From contig CAWGUB010000009.1 in NCBI GenBank assembly GCA_963825575.1, positions 124,001 to 188,000 on the forward strand: a stretch of DNA of 64,000 nucleotides. The letters run 5' to 3'. The translations under genes were made by a program, and so were the position numbers. The notes beneath the pieces are model-generated. The model searched no databases and was not told the origin of the DNA. It worked only from the letters and a program-made list of their open reading frames with translations. Below are positions 37,222 through 46,734 of the stretch, one piece after another; position 1 is the first letter of the stretch; every line of letters starts with the position of its first letter. Source of the DNA: JAFDBW01 sp963825575. Its GTDB lineage: Bacteria > Desulfobacterota > Desulfuromonadia > Desulfuromonadales > BM103.

Positions 37222-38004
37222 TCACATCTCGTGACACGACTCGCAATCTTCAGCGACCCCGAAAGCGCTATCGCCGTCATGGCAGGCCCCACACGATTCG
37301 CCGTTTTCCATATCTTCCATGGACGCCCTGTTGGCACCGCGCTTCGGCTTAAACAGATCCGGATGGCATTCGTCGCAACCGAACATGTCGATGTGAGCGG
37401 TGTGCGGGAAAACCACATTGCCGTTATCCTCGTCCTTGTAGAGGATATCACCGGCATGGCAGGACGCACAGTCGCCGGTCACGCCAAACGCGGTATCACC
37501 GTCATGACAGGCACCGCAGGACGCGCCTTCTGCCATCGCATCCATGGTCGCGTGGTTGCTGTTGTTCAGTGGCTTGAAAAGGTCGGGATGGCACTCTTCG
37601 CAGCCGTACATGTCGATATGAACTCCGTGACTGAACATGGCAACACCGACACTCTTGGTTTTGATCGCAACATCGCCAGCGTGACAGGTAACACAGTCGC
37701 CAGTAACGCTGAAAGCCTGCCGCCCGTTATGGCAAGCGCCGCAGGATCTGCCCCGCTCCATCAATTCCATGGTGACATGGTTGCTGTTATTCTTCTTTTT
37801 GAAGAGGTTCGGGTGACAGACATTACATTGGAAGGCATGCCGACTGTGGCTGAAGACAACCGTGCCGACACTCTTGGTCTGTATGGAGAGTTTGTCAACC
37901 ATACCTCCGACACCACCCATGCCTCCCATACCTACAGCATGCAGAACGGGAACAGGAGAACCAATCAGTAGTAGAATCACTATTAAAACCCAGCGTATCG
38001 ACAT
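37222..38004 (-). CDS. Nine-haem periplasmic cytochrome built from three c7-type triheme units
   Basis: 260 residues with a signal peptide (MSIRWVLIVILLLIGSPVPV, cleavage after HA near residue 23). Three ~70-residue repeats each carry three CxxCH sites: CNVCH, CGACH, CVTCH; CEECH, CGACH, CASCH; CDECH, CGACH, CESCH. Each unit also keeps the histidines VVFSH and HxxH as axial ligands (as in TIGR04257 triheme units). A chain of this kind may act as a periplasmic electron wire. A Gly/Met-rich linker follows the signal. GGAGGAAATAA precedes the ATG at 38004. Alone; no operon partner. Confidence 0.92.
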   Translation of the reverse strand: MSIRWVLIVILLLIGSPVPVLHAVGMGGMGGVGGMVDKLSIQTKSVGTVVFSHSRHAFQCNVCHPNLFKKKNNSNHVTMELMERGRSCGACHNGRQAFSVTGDCVTCHAGDVAIKTKSVGVAMFSHGVHIDMYGCEECHPDLFKPLNNSNHATMDAMAEGASCGACHDGDTAFGVTGDCASCHAGDILYKDEDNGNVVFPHTAHIDMFGCDECHPDLFKPKRGANRASMEDMENGESCGACHDGDSAFGVAEDCESCHEM

Positions 38005-38424
38005 TTATTTCCTCCATGGATGATATTTAGATTGTCCAGCCACCGCAAGGTGAAGAACTCCGGCAACTTCATCAACAACTACGAGCGCAGTGCCTGCAAG
38101 GGGGGGGGCTCAAAACCACACAATGAGGACTGATGCAACCTGCCCTCTAACAGGTTCAATCCTTTCTATGACATGACACGTCGCTTTGTCAACCAAGTTT
38201 GCACGGATTATAGAGAACCGACATCAAGGGTCTCTTAAAGAAGTTGGCGGTTTGTTTCTCTTTGTAAGCAAGCAGATCGTGGCCTATTTTTTCTGACAAT
38301 CTTTTAATTCTCTTAAAGAGTTCTATAGAATTAAAGAGATGACAAGCTATAGTATTAAGAGTTTTTATGTGTGATGATTTAAGCTTATACTGCCAAGGCG
38401 TTGGATTATCGGAGAGTCGAAACA
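38005..38424. other. Divergent AT-rich intergenic region
   Basis: 420 nt between the nine-haem cytochrome and the DUF4136 lipoprotein. Contains a G8 run at 38100-38108 and an inverted repeat around 38302-38338 (CTTTTAATTCT ... AGAATTAAAG). No gene supported; expected to hold both promoters. Confidence 0.4.
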
Positions 38425-39093
38425 ATGATTGCATTCAAGCATTTTCTAATAATCTCTTTCCTAGGGTTTCTTTTAGCCTCTTGCTCCAGTGTCAAGGTTG
38501 TTGATTCCTGGGCAAATCAGGAATATGCAGGAAAAACCAAGAGCATCTATATCATGGGGGTTTTCATAGATGATTGGCACCAAATGCTTTTTGAAAACAC
38601 GTTCAAAATTCGTCTCGAAAGAGAAGGCATCGAATCGACTCCGAGCCATTATGACTTTTCGAAAACGTTGGAAGACGATCAAGAAAACATCATTCAGAAG
38701 ATGCGGGCCAACGGTTGTGATTCTGTTCTGCTGACCAGAGTGGTCGACCAGCGGACAAAAGCCAGCTTTACCACCGGAAGTGTCCTTTATAGTTATGCGC
38801 CAGGGCCCACCTATAAAACACCCCAGATTGATGACCGGTACCTCTCCAATAGCACCACCTACTACAGGAACTGGAGAGATTATGAAAGGAAGGGCTACCA
38901 AACCACCCCTAAATTCTCAACATCGACTAACTTCGTTGTTCTGACACTGGAATTTGTCCTGTACGATCCGCAGACAGAAGAGGTGATCTGGTCGGCTCGC
39001 ATGGAAGCGGATCTTGAGAGTGACCGCGTGGAGATGATGCAGGACATTGCGAACAAAGCCGTTAAAAACCTCAAAGTGAGAGGGCTCATATAA
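38425..39093 (+). CDS. DUF4136-like lipoprotein, paralogue A
   Basis: 222 residues. MIAFKHFLIISFLGFLLASC has the lipobox LASC (Cys at residue 20). The body has SILIMGV-like KSIYIMGVFIDDWHQMLFEN, SVLLTRVVDQRTKASF and VVLTLEFVLYDPQTEEVIWS, matching a small lipoprotein family of unknown role often in envelope clusters. A close paralogue lies at 52200-52859 and shares these segments. GGAGAG precedes the ATG at 38425. AT-richer than the housekeeping genes. Confidence 0.75.
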   Translation: MIAFKHFLIISFLGFLLASCSSVKVVDSWANQEYAGKTKSIYIMGVFIDDWHQMLFENTFKIRLEREGIESTPSHYDFSKTLEDDQENIIQKMRANGCDSVLLTRVVDQRTKASFTTGSVLYSYAPGPTYKTPQIDDRYLSNSTTYYRNWRDYERKGYQTTPKFSTSTNFVVLTLEFVLYDPQTEEVIWSARMEADLESDRVEMMQDIANKAVKNLKVRGLI

Positions 39094-39492
39094 CTCGTGT
39101 ATCACGATAGATCATAAAGGCCACAATAGTCATAGGGCCAATTCGAAGAGGACTCCGGTTGTCAGCAGCATCATTGTTTCAACTCAAACTGGAGAAAAAA
39201 AGATCCAAAAAGGTTCTCTATAAAGATTCGGCTTGAGAGGGTCAGCTAGACGGCAACAACCTTGACAACAGCCCAGAATATTCAGGATAATCCACACGTA
39301 AATTTTCATGAGTGTGCATAATACGACAATATTGATATTGCCCATCTTTCAGAGCCTTCCGTATTCCTTGTCAATAAGTCTTTTATGTAGATGATATAGT
39401 CGATTTTAGACAGAATTGTTCATCTTAAGCCGCTAGTTTTGACGACTACACATGACAAGCCTCAGCTATATACTTATTGAGGTAAGGACCTG
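39094..39492. other. Intergenic region before the sugar-transfer genes
   Basis: 400 nt, no gene recognised. ATCCACACGTAA at about 39291-39302 is repeated at about 46908-46919. Promoters for the glycosyltransferase operon are expected here. Confidence 0.35.
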
Positions 39493-40500
39493 GTGAAAAA
39501 GCATATGGATACTAACAGAATTAGTGTATTGCAAGAAGATGCTGACAACTCCGTAATTAACATTGCAGTAATTCTTCCAGCGTTCAATGAAGAGTTGACT
39601 ATTAAAGAGACGATAACTCAGTTCAACAAGTATCTTCCAGAAGCGGAGATCTTTGTTGTCAATAATAATTCTTCAGATAAAACCGAACAAATTGCCAAAC
39701 AAACGATTAAAAACTTACAATGTAAAGGCAAAGTCATCAATGAGGATTGTCAAGGTAAAGGCAACGCATTGAGACGTGCTTTTTTGTCGATAGATGCTGA
39801 CATATATGTCATTTCTGATGCCGACATGACTTATCCTGCCAGCCAGGTTCAAAATCTTATTCGTCCTGTGTTGAATGATGAAGCAGACATGGTCGTCGGT
39901 GACCGCCACTCAGGTGGGCATTATGCAAAAGAAAACAAACGTGCCCTGCATGGCTTTGGCAACCGACTTGTCCAGACACTCATAAACAAGCTATTTAAAG
40001 CTCAACTCTCTGACGTTATGAGTGGATTCCGGGCTTTTAACAAGCTCTTTGTAAAAAATTATCCAATTTTGGTGGGAGGCTTCGAGATAGAAACAGACAT
40101 GACCTTGCATGCACTCGACAAACGGCTCAGGATAGTAGAGTTTCCCATTGAATACCGTGACAGGCCGCAAGGATCGCTTTCAAAGCTGAACACCTTTTCG
40201 GATGGAGCAAAGGTCATCTTTACAATTTTTCAAGTTCTACGTTTTTATAAACCCCTCTTTTTTTTCACTATGCTTTCTATCTTGTTTTTTGTTTCTGCAG
40301 GACTGGCAAGCATTCCAGTATTCAATGATTGGGTGCAACATCGCTATATTTATCATGTCCCTTTAGCAATATTGGCATCGGGGTTGAGTATTGTTGCGAT
40401 AATACTCCTAGGAACAGGCTTGATGCTCGACTCGTTAGCGCATCTACACAAACGCGAATACGAGCAACATTTACTAAAGGATTCAGATAAAAGTGTGTAA
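39493..40500 (+). CDS. Polyprenyl-phosphate sugar synthase-like glycosyltransferase (GT2, DPM1-type)
   Basis: 335 residues. GT-A domain with VILPAFNEELTIKET (about residues 27-41), NNSSDKTEQIA, and DADMTYPASQV (about 114-124), whose DAD is the metal site. VMSGFRAFNK and IEYRDRPQGSLSKL follow. Two C-terminal membrane helices at about 254-275 and 290-315. Such enzymes move a sugar from a nucleotide to an undecaprenyl or dolichyl-type phosphate. Start GTG 39493 or ATG 39505. The first gene of a likely four-gene run with the GtrA-, methyltransferase- and GT-C-like genes. Confidence 0.85.
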   Translation: MKKHMDTNRISVLQEDADNSVINIAVILPAFNEELTIKETITQFNKYLPEAEIFVVNNNSSDKTEQIAKQTIKNLQCKGKVINEDCQGKGNALRRAFLSIDADIYVISDADMTYPASQVQNLIRPVLNDEADMVVGDRHSGGHYAKENKRALHGFGNRLVQTLINKLFKAQLSDVMSGFRAFNKLFVKNYPILVGGFEIETDMTLHALDKRLRIVEFPIEYRDRPQGSLSKLNTFSDGAKVIFTIFQVLRFYKPLFFFTMLSILFFVSAGLASIPVFNDWVQHRYIYHVPLAILASGLSIVAIILLGTGLMLDSLAHLHKREYEQHLLKDSDKSV

Positions 40501-40509
40501 AACGTCATC

Positions 40510-40917
40510 ATGAAGAGGCTTGAACCCGCGGAAATGTTAGCTTTTGGGTTAGTTGGCAGCGTTGGGTTTGTTGTTGATGCGGGGATATTGACTCTGCTGG
40601 CGCAAGGTTTTAGCGTCAACATCTACATATCAAGGCTTTTTTCTTTTCCTGCGGCTGCGGTCGTAACTTGGCTATTAAACAGATCGCTGGTTTTTAATGT
40701 TCGCCATCAAAAAACCCGAAGAGAATACGGTAAATATCTTCTCGTTCAAATGGGGGGCGCATTAGTGAACCTAGGGGTTTTTGCACTCCTCCTCAAAACA
40801 ATTCCGCCATTAGAAACTATCCCGGTTGTTCCACTTGCCGCAGGGGCATTGTTCGGACTAGTCTTCAACTATACAGGGGTAAAGTACTGGGCATTTCGTA
40901 AATTCACGGGGAGTTAA
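40510..40917 (+). CDS. GtrA-like membrane protein
   Basis: 135 residues with four membrane helices. FGLVGSVGFVVDAGIL (about residues 13-28), WLLNRSLVF and VFNYTGVKYWAF (about 117-128) are typical of the GtrA family, thought to flip lipid-linked sugars. It follows the DPM1-type transferase by 9 nt, the usual GtrA-GtrB arrangement, which supports a sugar-donor pathway. Four nt before the methyltransferase. Confidence 0.85.
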   Translation: MKRLEPAEMLAFGLVGSVGFVVDAGILTLLAQGFSVNIYISRLFSFPAAAVVTWLLNRSLVFNVRHQKTRREYGKYLLVQMGGALVNLGVFALLLKTIPPLETIPVVPLAAGALFGLVFNYTGVKYWAFRKFTGS

Positions 40918-40920
40918 CCA

Positions 40921-41697
40921 TTGTCTGACTACACCGGTACTGACAACCTGGAAATGATGGAAGAGGCCATTAATTACAACAGCTATCTGTTGTCGCTCAT
41001 ATTGACGAGAGCGAAGAAGGATGAAACGATTATTGATTTCGGGTCAGGTGTTGGGACTTTTGCCCGGGAGTTGGCAAAGGGTGGCTATAATGTGCACTGC
41101 ATTGAGCAAGACAACAGACAGACCGCAGGCATCATTGCTTCAGGATTGCCGGTTACGAGGTCTCTCGATGACATTGATGGAAGAGCCGTTGACTATCTTT
41201 ATTCACTTAATGTCCTCGAACATATTGAGGACGATACTGCGATTCTTCGCCAGATTTACGATAAGCTTAGACCCGGTGGAAAGTTACTGATTTACGTCCC
41301 CGCATTTCAGATTCTTTTTTCGAGTATGGATCGTAAAGTAGGTCACTATCGCCGCTACACCAAAGATGATCTGATTAAGAAACTGCACGTGGCAAAGTTT
41401 GATGTCGAGGACGCCAGATATGTTGATTCGATCGGTTTCTTTGCCACCCTTTATTTTCGCTTTGCAGGTAATAAGTCAGGCTCTCTTAATCGCAGGGCGT
41501 TAATCTTTTACGACCGTTTTATATTCCCCCTTAGCAGGCTTTGTGATTTTTTTTGTGCATGTTTTTTTGGAAAGAACCTCGTCATCTTTGCGAAAAAAGT
41601 AAAAACAATTTCACTAGAGAGAAACCTGCATGGCTTGGATATCCCCCTGCATGTTTCTGTTCACAGAATCAGATGTGACATAGCAACCAGAGATTAG
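40921..41697 (+). CDS. SAM-dependent methyltransferase
   Basis: 258 residues from TTG 40921 with GGGGAG upstream. Rossmann motif IIDFGSGVGTFARELA (about residues 36-51), LYSLNVLEHIEDD (about 96-108) and LRPGGKLLIYVPA (about 119-131). FARY-like region and C-terminal helices follow. Substrate unknown; since it sits between GtrA and the GT-C protein, a sugar or lipid-linked substrate is plausible. Confidence 0.8.
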   Translation: MSDYTGTDNLEMMEEAINYNSYLLSLILTRAKKDETIIDFGSGVGTFARELAKGGYNVHCIEQDNRQTAGIIASGLPVTRSLDDIDGRAVDYLYSLNVLEHIEDDTAILRQIYDKLRPGGKLLIYVPAFQILFSSMDRKVGHYRRYTKDDLIKKLHVAKFDVEDARYVDSIGFFATLYFRFAGNKSGSLNRRALIFYDRFIFPLSRLCDFFCACFFGKNLVIFAKKVKTISLERNLHGLDIPLHVSVHRIRCDIATRD

Positions 41698-41815
41698 AAC
41701 CGTAGTGATTATGCCACGCAAGAGGTTACCCTGTCGCCCTATCAATGATGGACGTAGTTCCCGGAAAAGGAATCGACTGCCAATCTCTGTGTTAATGATA
41801 ATTTGGATGTAACTA

Positions 41816-43117
41816 ATGGTTTACCGCATGTCATTTATATTGGTAGCGTTACTAGCCGCTGCATTGTTTCTTTTTCAATCTTTATTTTTAATTAAAGATA
41901 ACGATATTATAAAATTAAACGATCAAGCTTATTATTATTCTTATGTTAGATCTGCATTAATTGACAAAGATTTTAATTTTGTTAATGAATATAATTATTT
42001 CAATTTCACAGATTATAAAATAACAAAAGAAGGACTTCCATCAAATAGATACAGCATAGGATTTCCGTTGATGGTATATCCTTTTTATGCTGCCGCACAT
42101 TTATCTATACCTATCTTGAACACAATTGGGCTATCTATTCAAAAAGATGGATATAGCAAACTACATCAATTATCTTTCTGCCTTGGCAGTATATTTTATG
42201 GAATAATCGGTTTATACCTGTGTTTTCTTTTCCTTCGTAAATATTATACAGAAAAAGTATCCTCTCTTTCTATATTGATATTAGTTTTAACAACGAATAT
42301 ATTTTATTACTATTCAATAGAACCTTTCATGTCAGAATTATGCTCTTTTTTCAGTGTCACGCTATTTCTCTATTTATGGCAAAGGACATTAACAACAGAA
42401 CGAAAATTATTATTTTTTGGGCTCGGGCTTGCAGCTGGATTGATGATTATTGTTCGCCAACAGAACGCGGCTTTCCTCGCAATTGTGCCGATTGGTTATT
42501 TGTGGAGCCGAGGCTCTTTGCCCGCGATGAACGTTTTAAATTCGACCGCTTTGATCGTTGGCGGGATTCTCCTTGGGCTTGTACCACAGCTCTTTGCATG
42601 GAATGAAATATTTGGGTCTGTAGTGGTTGATTCATACCGTGGTTATTCTTTTACCTATAAGTATGAACCAAAGATCTTACAGGTGTTGTTTTCCACAAAG
42701 CATGGATTAATCAGCTGGCATCCCGTTATTCTGTTATGTTTGACGGGACTTTTTCTCTCTATCCGTAAGCATGCACGCATCGCGGTTCCTTTTATTGTCG
42801 CGTTCTTACTGCAGCTATATATAATTTCCTCGTGGTACTACTGGTGGTTCGGTTACTCATTCGGCCATCGAGGTTTTGTCAGTTGCACACTGATTTTTGC
42901 CTTTGGTATTGCATATTTTATCAACCAGAACTTCGTCAAGAACAACCCTGTGAAATTCGCAACCTTTTTCTGTCTGCTTTCTTTTTGGAATATGCTCCTT
43001 ATTTTGTCATATCTTTCTGATATGATCCCCAAGGAAGATTATTTCTATTGGACAGACTTGTTTAGAGACCTTATGAGCCTTCCTCAACACATTGTTAGCA
43101 AGTTGAATTCGCTGTAG
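41816..43117 (+). CDS. Multi-pass GT-C-type membrane protein
   Basis: 433 residues with about ten predicted membrane helices. After the first helix, the large outside loop contains NDQAYYYSYVRSALIDKDF and RYSIGFPLMVYPFYA, resembling the substrate-binding loop of the GT-C/PMT class. SWYYWWFGYSFGHRGFVS is also common in these proteins. It probably uses a lipid-phosphate sugar from the DPM1-like transferase on the outer face of the membrane. Acceptor unknown. Strongly AT-rich, unlike housekeeping genes. Start ATG 41816 is uncertain (41828 is possible). Confidence 0.7.
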   Translation: MVYRMSFILVALLAAALFLFQSLFLIKDNDIIKLNDQAYYYSYVRSALIDKDFNFVNEYNYFNFTDYKITKEGLPSNRYSIGFPLMVYPFYAAAHLSIPILNTIGLSIQKDGYSKLHQLSFCLGSIFYGIIGLYLCFLFLRKYYTEKVSSLSILILVLTTNIFYYYSIEPFMSELCSFFSVTLFLYLWQRTLTTERKLLFFGLGLAAGLMIIVRQQNAAFLAIVPIGYLWSRGSLPAMNVLNSTALIVGGILLGLVPQLFAWNEIFGSVVVDSYRGYSFTYKYEPKILQVLFSTKHGLISWHPVILLCLTGLFLSIRKHARIAVPFIVAFLLQLYIISSWYYWWFGYSFGHRGFVSCTLIFAFGIAYFINQNFVKNNPVKFATFFCLLSFWNMLLILSYLSDMIPKEDYFYWTDLFRDLMSLPQHIVSKLNSL

Positions 43118-43320
43118 TTTGCATCACGGTCGGCATAACGATTCGGATGTAGGGCTTGAATCAAGGCCAAGACATTTTTCTTGGTTAATGAGAGTAATGC
43201 TTGATCAACCTTTTAAGCACAGACCAATAGACTGAAAATTTCTAGAAGACAAGACATGAACAGACAGTTCTGTCAGCTCGTGGATTCACAAGGCCCTGAT
43301 TCTGTGTAGAGGAATACGCC

Positions 43321-45291
43321 ATGGCTGGACTTTACCGCAGTGGCGAGTTGCCATATCAGAACACACTCACATCAACCTGCTATATACTGAAAATATATCA
43401 ATTAGCCATGGTCCAACTTTTTGCTCTCATCCTCATTTTCATGACCACATCTACGGCACTCGCCCAGGATGCCCCCATAGAGCATATCTCGTCATTCGAG
43501 GCAGGAACTGGCCCAACACACAAAGACGGAGTCTACAGCCTGCTAAACCGGAACGATTCATTCGGACAATCGAACGCTGTGGCGTTCGACCTGGCACAGG
43601 AAGGGTTCTTCTATCAAGTGAGGCTACGTTGCAGGCTGCGTGTCCTTTCCGGTGGAGATGGTGGCTCTTTCATTTTCCTTAACACAGCTGAGTATGGCAA
43701 ACGGGGGCCTGCACCGTTCGTCAAAAGCTGGGTTGAGCCAAATCTCGCCAAAACCTTCGCCGTCGCGATAGACGTACATAACCCGCCGAGCAAAGAACCG
43801 TTCGGGCCGTGGGGAAATTACCAGGGGTTTCCAGAGCGCGAAGTATCATTGCATTGGGATGGGCGCGAGATTGTCAAACGCGTCTCGCCTGCGGAATTTC
43901 GTGGAGACTTCACGGATTGTGAGATTTCCCTGCGTTACGTTACCGGAGGCGCCGAAGTCACTGTACGCCTTGCCGGTGAGATGATATACGACAACTATTT
44001 CATCGCGGGGGTCGTCCCATACGAAGCTCGACTGGCAATCGGGGCCGGAACACGCGACGACACTGCGACCGAGTTTGACGTAAAAGACATCGCGTTCACG
44101 ATGAGCGAACCAGCGCTACCCGGACGCGCCCCAAAGCACTTTGAGGTATTCAACCACGTCCGGACCGACAGCACGGCAGTTTCTCACGAGCAAGAAGTCA
44201 TTCTGCCCCCACTCGACTGGGCTTATGAGCGCGTGGTCCTGACACTCGACATTCACGATGCCGGGCCGAACTGGAACACTTGGGACCAAATTGGACACCT
44301 CTATATCATCGGGGCCGATGGTGTGGAACATGATATTGCACCGTTCATCACATCCTACCGCACGCCCTGCCACTGGAAGGTGGATATTACACATTTCCGG
44401 CCGTGGCTGAACGGGAAAGTTTCATTCAAACTCATAGCGGGGATATCTTTTGACAAAGAGCGCGGCTACATGATGAGCGCGTCGCTCGACTTCTATCACG
44501 GCACACCCAACCTCGAGCCATATCGCATCACACCCTTGTGGGTCGGTACAGCACAATACAAGTCAGCCGACAACCACTTCAGCGACTTCTTCAATCCGCA
44601 AACCGTCGAAATCGGCTTATCAGCCAAGGCGGCGCGACTTTATATCACGACGACGGGTCATACCAAGATAGGCGAGTTTACGCCATCTCGACGAACAGTG
44701 GTTTTTAGTCCGGAGAAAGACGGTGATGCCATCACGGAGCAGCGCTTCGAGAACACCCTCTGGAAAGACGACAATTACCTGAATCCGGTCCGTCCGCAGC
44801 GCGGCACCTGGAAATACGCCCGCGCGGGTTGGGCTCCTGGCGATATTGTGCGGCCATGGTGGATCGATCTCACACCATTCATGGTACCCGGTAAAACTGC
44901 AGAACTGCGCTACGAGCCTCAGGCTTACGACTTCTCGGGTATACCGACCAAGGAGCTGCCATCGGTTGATCAGATTAACCAGGCTATTCAGATCGTTCGT
45001 GCATACCTGATTCTCTACCGCCCACCGGTGCACCAATTGCCTGCGCCTGTCCTCCAGGTCTTGGACGTTGAAAAAGACAGTAACGCTTCTAAATCAGGCA
45101 TTCAAGAGGGCGACTACATCGAGAGCTATGACGGTAAATCTCCTGACTCGATCGACGCTTTACGCGCCGCCATAAAGGACTCTGAAACGTCGGGCAAGGA
45201 ACGCATCATAATCAAGATCTACCGGGACACGGAAAGACTGGTCAAGAAACTTGCCCCAGGTCGGATGGGTGTGACTCTTGTCGAACAATAA
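43321..45291 (+). CDS. Secreted L-type-lectin-like/PNGase F-like/PDZ protein
   Basis: 656 residues. Signal helix at about residues 28-48 (MVQLFALILIFMTTSTALAQ), with a longer N-terminus if ATG 43321 (GAGGAA upstream) is right. Residues ~50-265 look like a legume-lectin fold (SFIFLNTAEYG, AVAIDVHN, VSLHWDGREIV, YEARLAIGAGTRD). Residues ~280-565 resemble peptide-N-glycosidase F (WDQIGHLYIIGADG, CHWKVDITHFRPWLNG, GHTKIGEFTPSRRT, RAGWAPGDIVRPWWIDL); the acid residues in WDQ and GEF fit the catalytic positions. The last ~80 residues form a PDZ domain (SGIQEGDYIESYDGK). Such a domain set is unusual. Predicted to be exported and to act on glycans or glycoproteins. Confidence 0.72.
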   Translation: MAGLYRSGELPYQNTLTSTCYILKIYQLAMVQLFALILIFMTTSTALAQDAPIEHISSFEAGTGPTHKDGVYSLLNRNDSFGQSNAVAFDLAQEGFFYQVRLRCRLRVLSGGDGGSFIFLNTAEYGKRGPAPFVKSWVEPNLAKTFAVAIDVHNPPSKEPFGPWGNYQGFPEREVSLHWDGREIVKRVSPAEFRGDFTDCEISLRYVTGGAEVTVRLAGEMIYDNYFIAGVVPYEARLAIGAGTRDDTATEFDVKDIAFTMSEPALPGRAPKHFEVFNHVRTDSTAVSHEQEVILPPLDWAYERVVLTLDIHDAGPNWNTWDQIGHLYIIGADGVEHDIAPFITSYRTPCHWKVDITHFRPWLNGKVSFKLIAGISFDKERGYMMSASLDFYHGTPNLEPYRITPLWVGTAQYKSADNHFSDFFNPQTVEIGLSAKAARLYITTTGHTKIGEFTPSRRTVVFSPEKDGDAITEQRFENTLWKDDNYLNPVRPQRGTWKYARAGWAPGDIVRPWWIDLTPFMVPGKTAELRYEPQAYDFSGIPTKELPSVDQINQAIQIVRAYLILYRPPVHQLPAPVLQVLDVEKDSNASKSGIQEGDYIESYDGKSPDSIDALRAAIKDSETSGKERIIIKIYRDTERLVKKLAPGRMGVTLVEQ

Positions 45292-45365
45292 CTACAGAAT
45301 TCACTCCCTGAAAAACAAATGAACAAAAAACAACGCAGTAAAGGGTCAAAGTGGCGCCTAATCTT

Positions 45366-45394
45366 TTGACACCTATTAGCGATTAAAATATATT
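45366..45394 (+). promoter_or_regulatory. Strong sigma70-type promoter
   Basis: TTGACA (45366-45371), 17 nt, TATATT (45389-45394): near-perfect consensus, 92 nt before the SUMF1-like start. The spacer contains ATTAGCGATTAAAAT, which is repeated at about 50480-50494. Confidence 0.6.
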
Positions 45395-45486
45395 CCAATC
45401 AATAGGAAGGATTGCGTTATTTTGAGCGGAAGAGAATGAAAAGAATGAACGGCACTGATGAAAATTTTCGGCAGGCATAGTTTTTT

Positions 45487-46734
45487 ATGATGGCAAGAGA
45501 AGAAACATTAAAAAAAACCAACAGGCGAAAGCGCACTACCGCAGTTATCCTGCTGGTGATTATGCTGGCATGCTTGTTCCTGTTGATCGATTGTGCCAAC
45601 AATATGCGTCTCGCTTCGAGCGGTGGCAGTAAAAGTGTGCCTCTATCGCCAGCGAGGCCGCAAAATACTGAAATGACTGTTGCTGTAATTCCAGACATGC
45701 CCCCTCCCTCAGGAAAAGAGAGGGCACTGCTTGTGGCGAGCAGCGCCCCAGACAACGTCGAGGGTGCCTTGGTAGACAAGCGATTACGCAGAAATGCTCT
45801 TTTGAAGACCGTCCCTACCAGAACGGCCAAGAAGACGGTGAACACTCAACTGGCAACCAATGATGACCTCGTACAGGAAACTGGAATCAACCTCACTCAC
45901 GACCCAAAAGTGAACGCCACATCTAATAAAGCGCAACCGGTTAGCTCTCCGGAAATGCGGAAGGCGAAAGCCGTCAACACACCGACACAAACACTTGAGT
46001 TTAAACCTGCAGTCTCTGCTACCAAGGGAGTTGAACCTCTTGGCAGAACATTCAAAGACTCGGTCACTGGTATGGAGTTCCTCCTGGTCAAGGGCGGCTG
46101 TTTCCAGATGGGTTCGAATGATGGACGAGTTTACGAGAAACCTATGCATGAGGTCTGCTTAGAAGATTTTTATCTGGGGAAATATGAGGTCACGCAGAGG
46201 GAGTGGAAGGCTCTGATGGGACGCAGCTTATCATCTTTCAACGGGAATCGGCGCCCAATTGAGAGGGTCACCTGGGACGACGCCCAGAGTTTTATCCTCA
46301 AGCTTAACGACCGAAGTGGCATGACTTACCGCTTGCCGACCGAAGCAGAATGGGAATATGCAGCACGTAGCGGTGGCAGACAAGAGAAATACGCTGGGAC
46401 CAGTAGTCGTTCATCTTTAGTCAGTTTTGCCTGGCACGACGTGAACAGCGGCGGGCAGACTCGTGCGGTCGGACTGAAGAAGCCTAACAGTATCGGTTTG
46501 CATGATATGAGCGGTAATGTGTGGGAGTGGTGCAGTGATTGGTACAGTGAGGACTACTATGCCCAAAGCGAGCGCGACAACCCGCAGGGGCCTGCTACAG
46601 GCAGATACCGTGTCATTCGTGGCGGGGAATGGAGCCTTCCGGGCAGACTCACAAGAACAACATATCGCGATGCCTCAAAGCCCGACATCCGCAAAAATGA
46701 CATTGGTTTTCGTCTCGTTTTAACTATGCAATAG
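45487..46734 (+). CDS. Membrane-anchored SUMF1/FGE-fold protein
   Basis: 415 residues. One N-terminal anchor (about 19-38, TTAVILLVIMLACLFLLI), a disordered linker (40-185), then a formylglycine-generating-enzyme fold: GMEFLLVKGGCFQMGSNDG, EVCLEDFYLGKYEVTQREW, RLPTEAEWEYAARSGG, MSGNVWEWCSDWY, RVIRGGEWSLP and NDIGFRL. The catalytic cysteine pair of true FGE (in GGSWxxxxxxCR) is absent (GGEWSLPGRLTRTTYRD), so it is unlikely to make formylglycine; the fold is often used as a lectin-like or binding module. A consensus promoter lies upstream. No clear ribosome site. Confidence 0.78.
   Translation: MMAREETLKKTNRRKRTTAVILLVIMLACLFLLIDCANNMRLASSGGSKSVPLSPARPQNTEMTVAVIPDMPPPSGKERALLVASSAPDNVEGALVDKRLRRNALLKTVPTRTAKKTVNTQLATNDDLVQETGINLTHDPKVNATSNKAQPVSSPEMRKAKAVNTPTQTLEFKPAVSATKGVEPLGRTFKDSVTGMEFLLVKGGCFQMGSNDGRVYEKPMHEVCLEDFYLGKYEVTQREWKALMGRSLSSFNGNRRPIERVTWDDAQSFILKLNDRSGMTYRLPTEAEWEYAARSGGRQEKYAGTSSRSSLVSFAWHDVNSGGQTRAVGLKKPNSIGLHDMSGNVWEWCSDWYSEDYYAQSERDNPQGPATGRYRVIRGGEWSLPGRLTRTTYRDASKPDIRKNDIGFRLVLTMQ

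Noticed and set aside
37231..37971. 246-residue plus-strand frame over the nine-haem cytochrome
   Set aside because: Antisense shadow; the minus-strand protein has nine CxxCH motifs in regular repeats.
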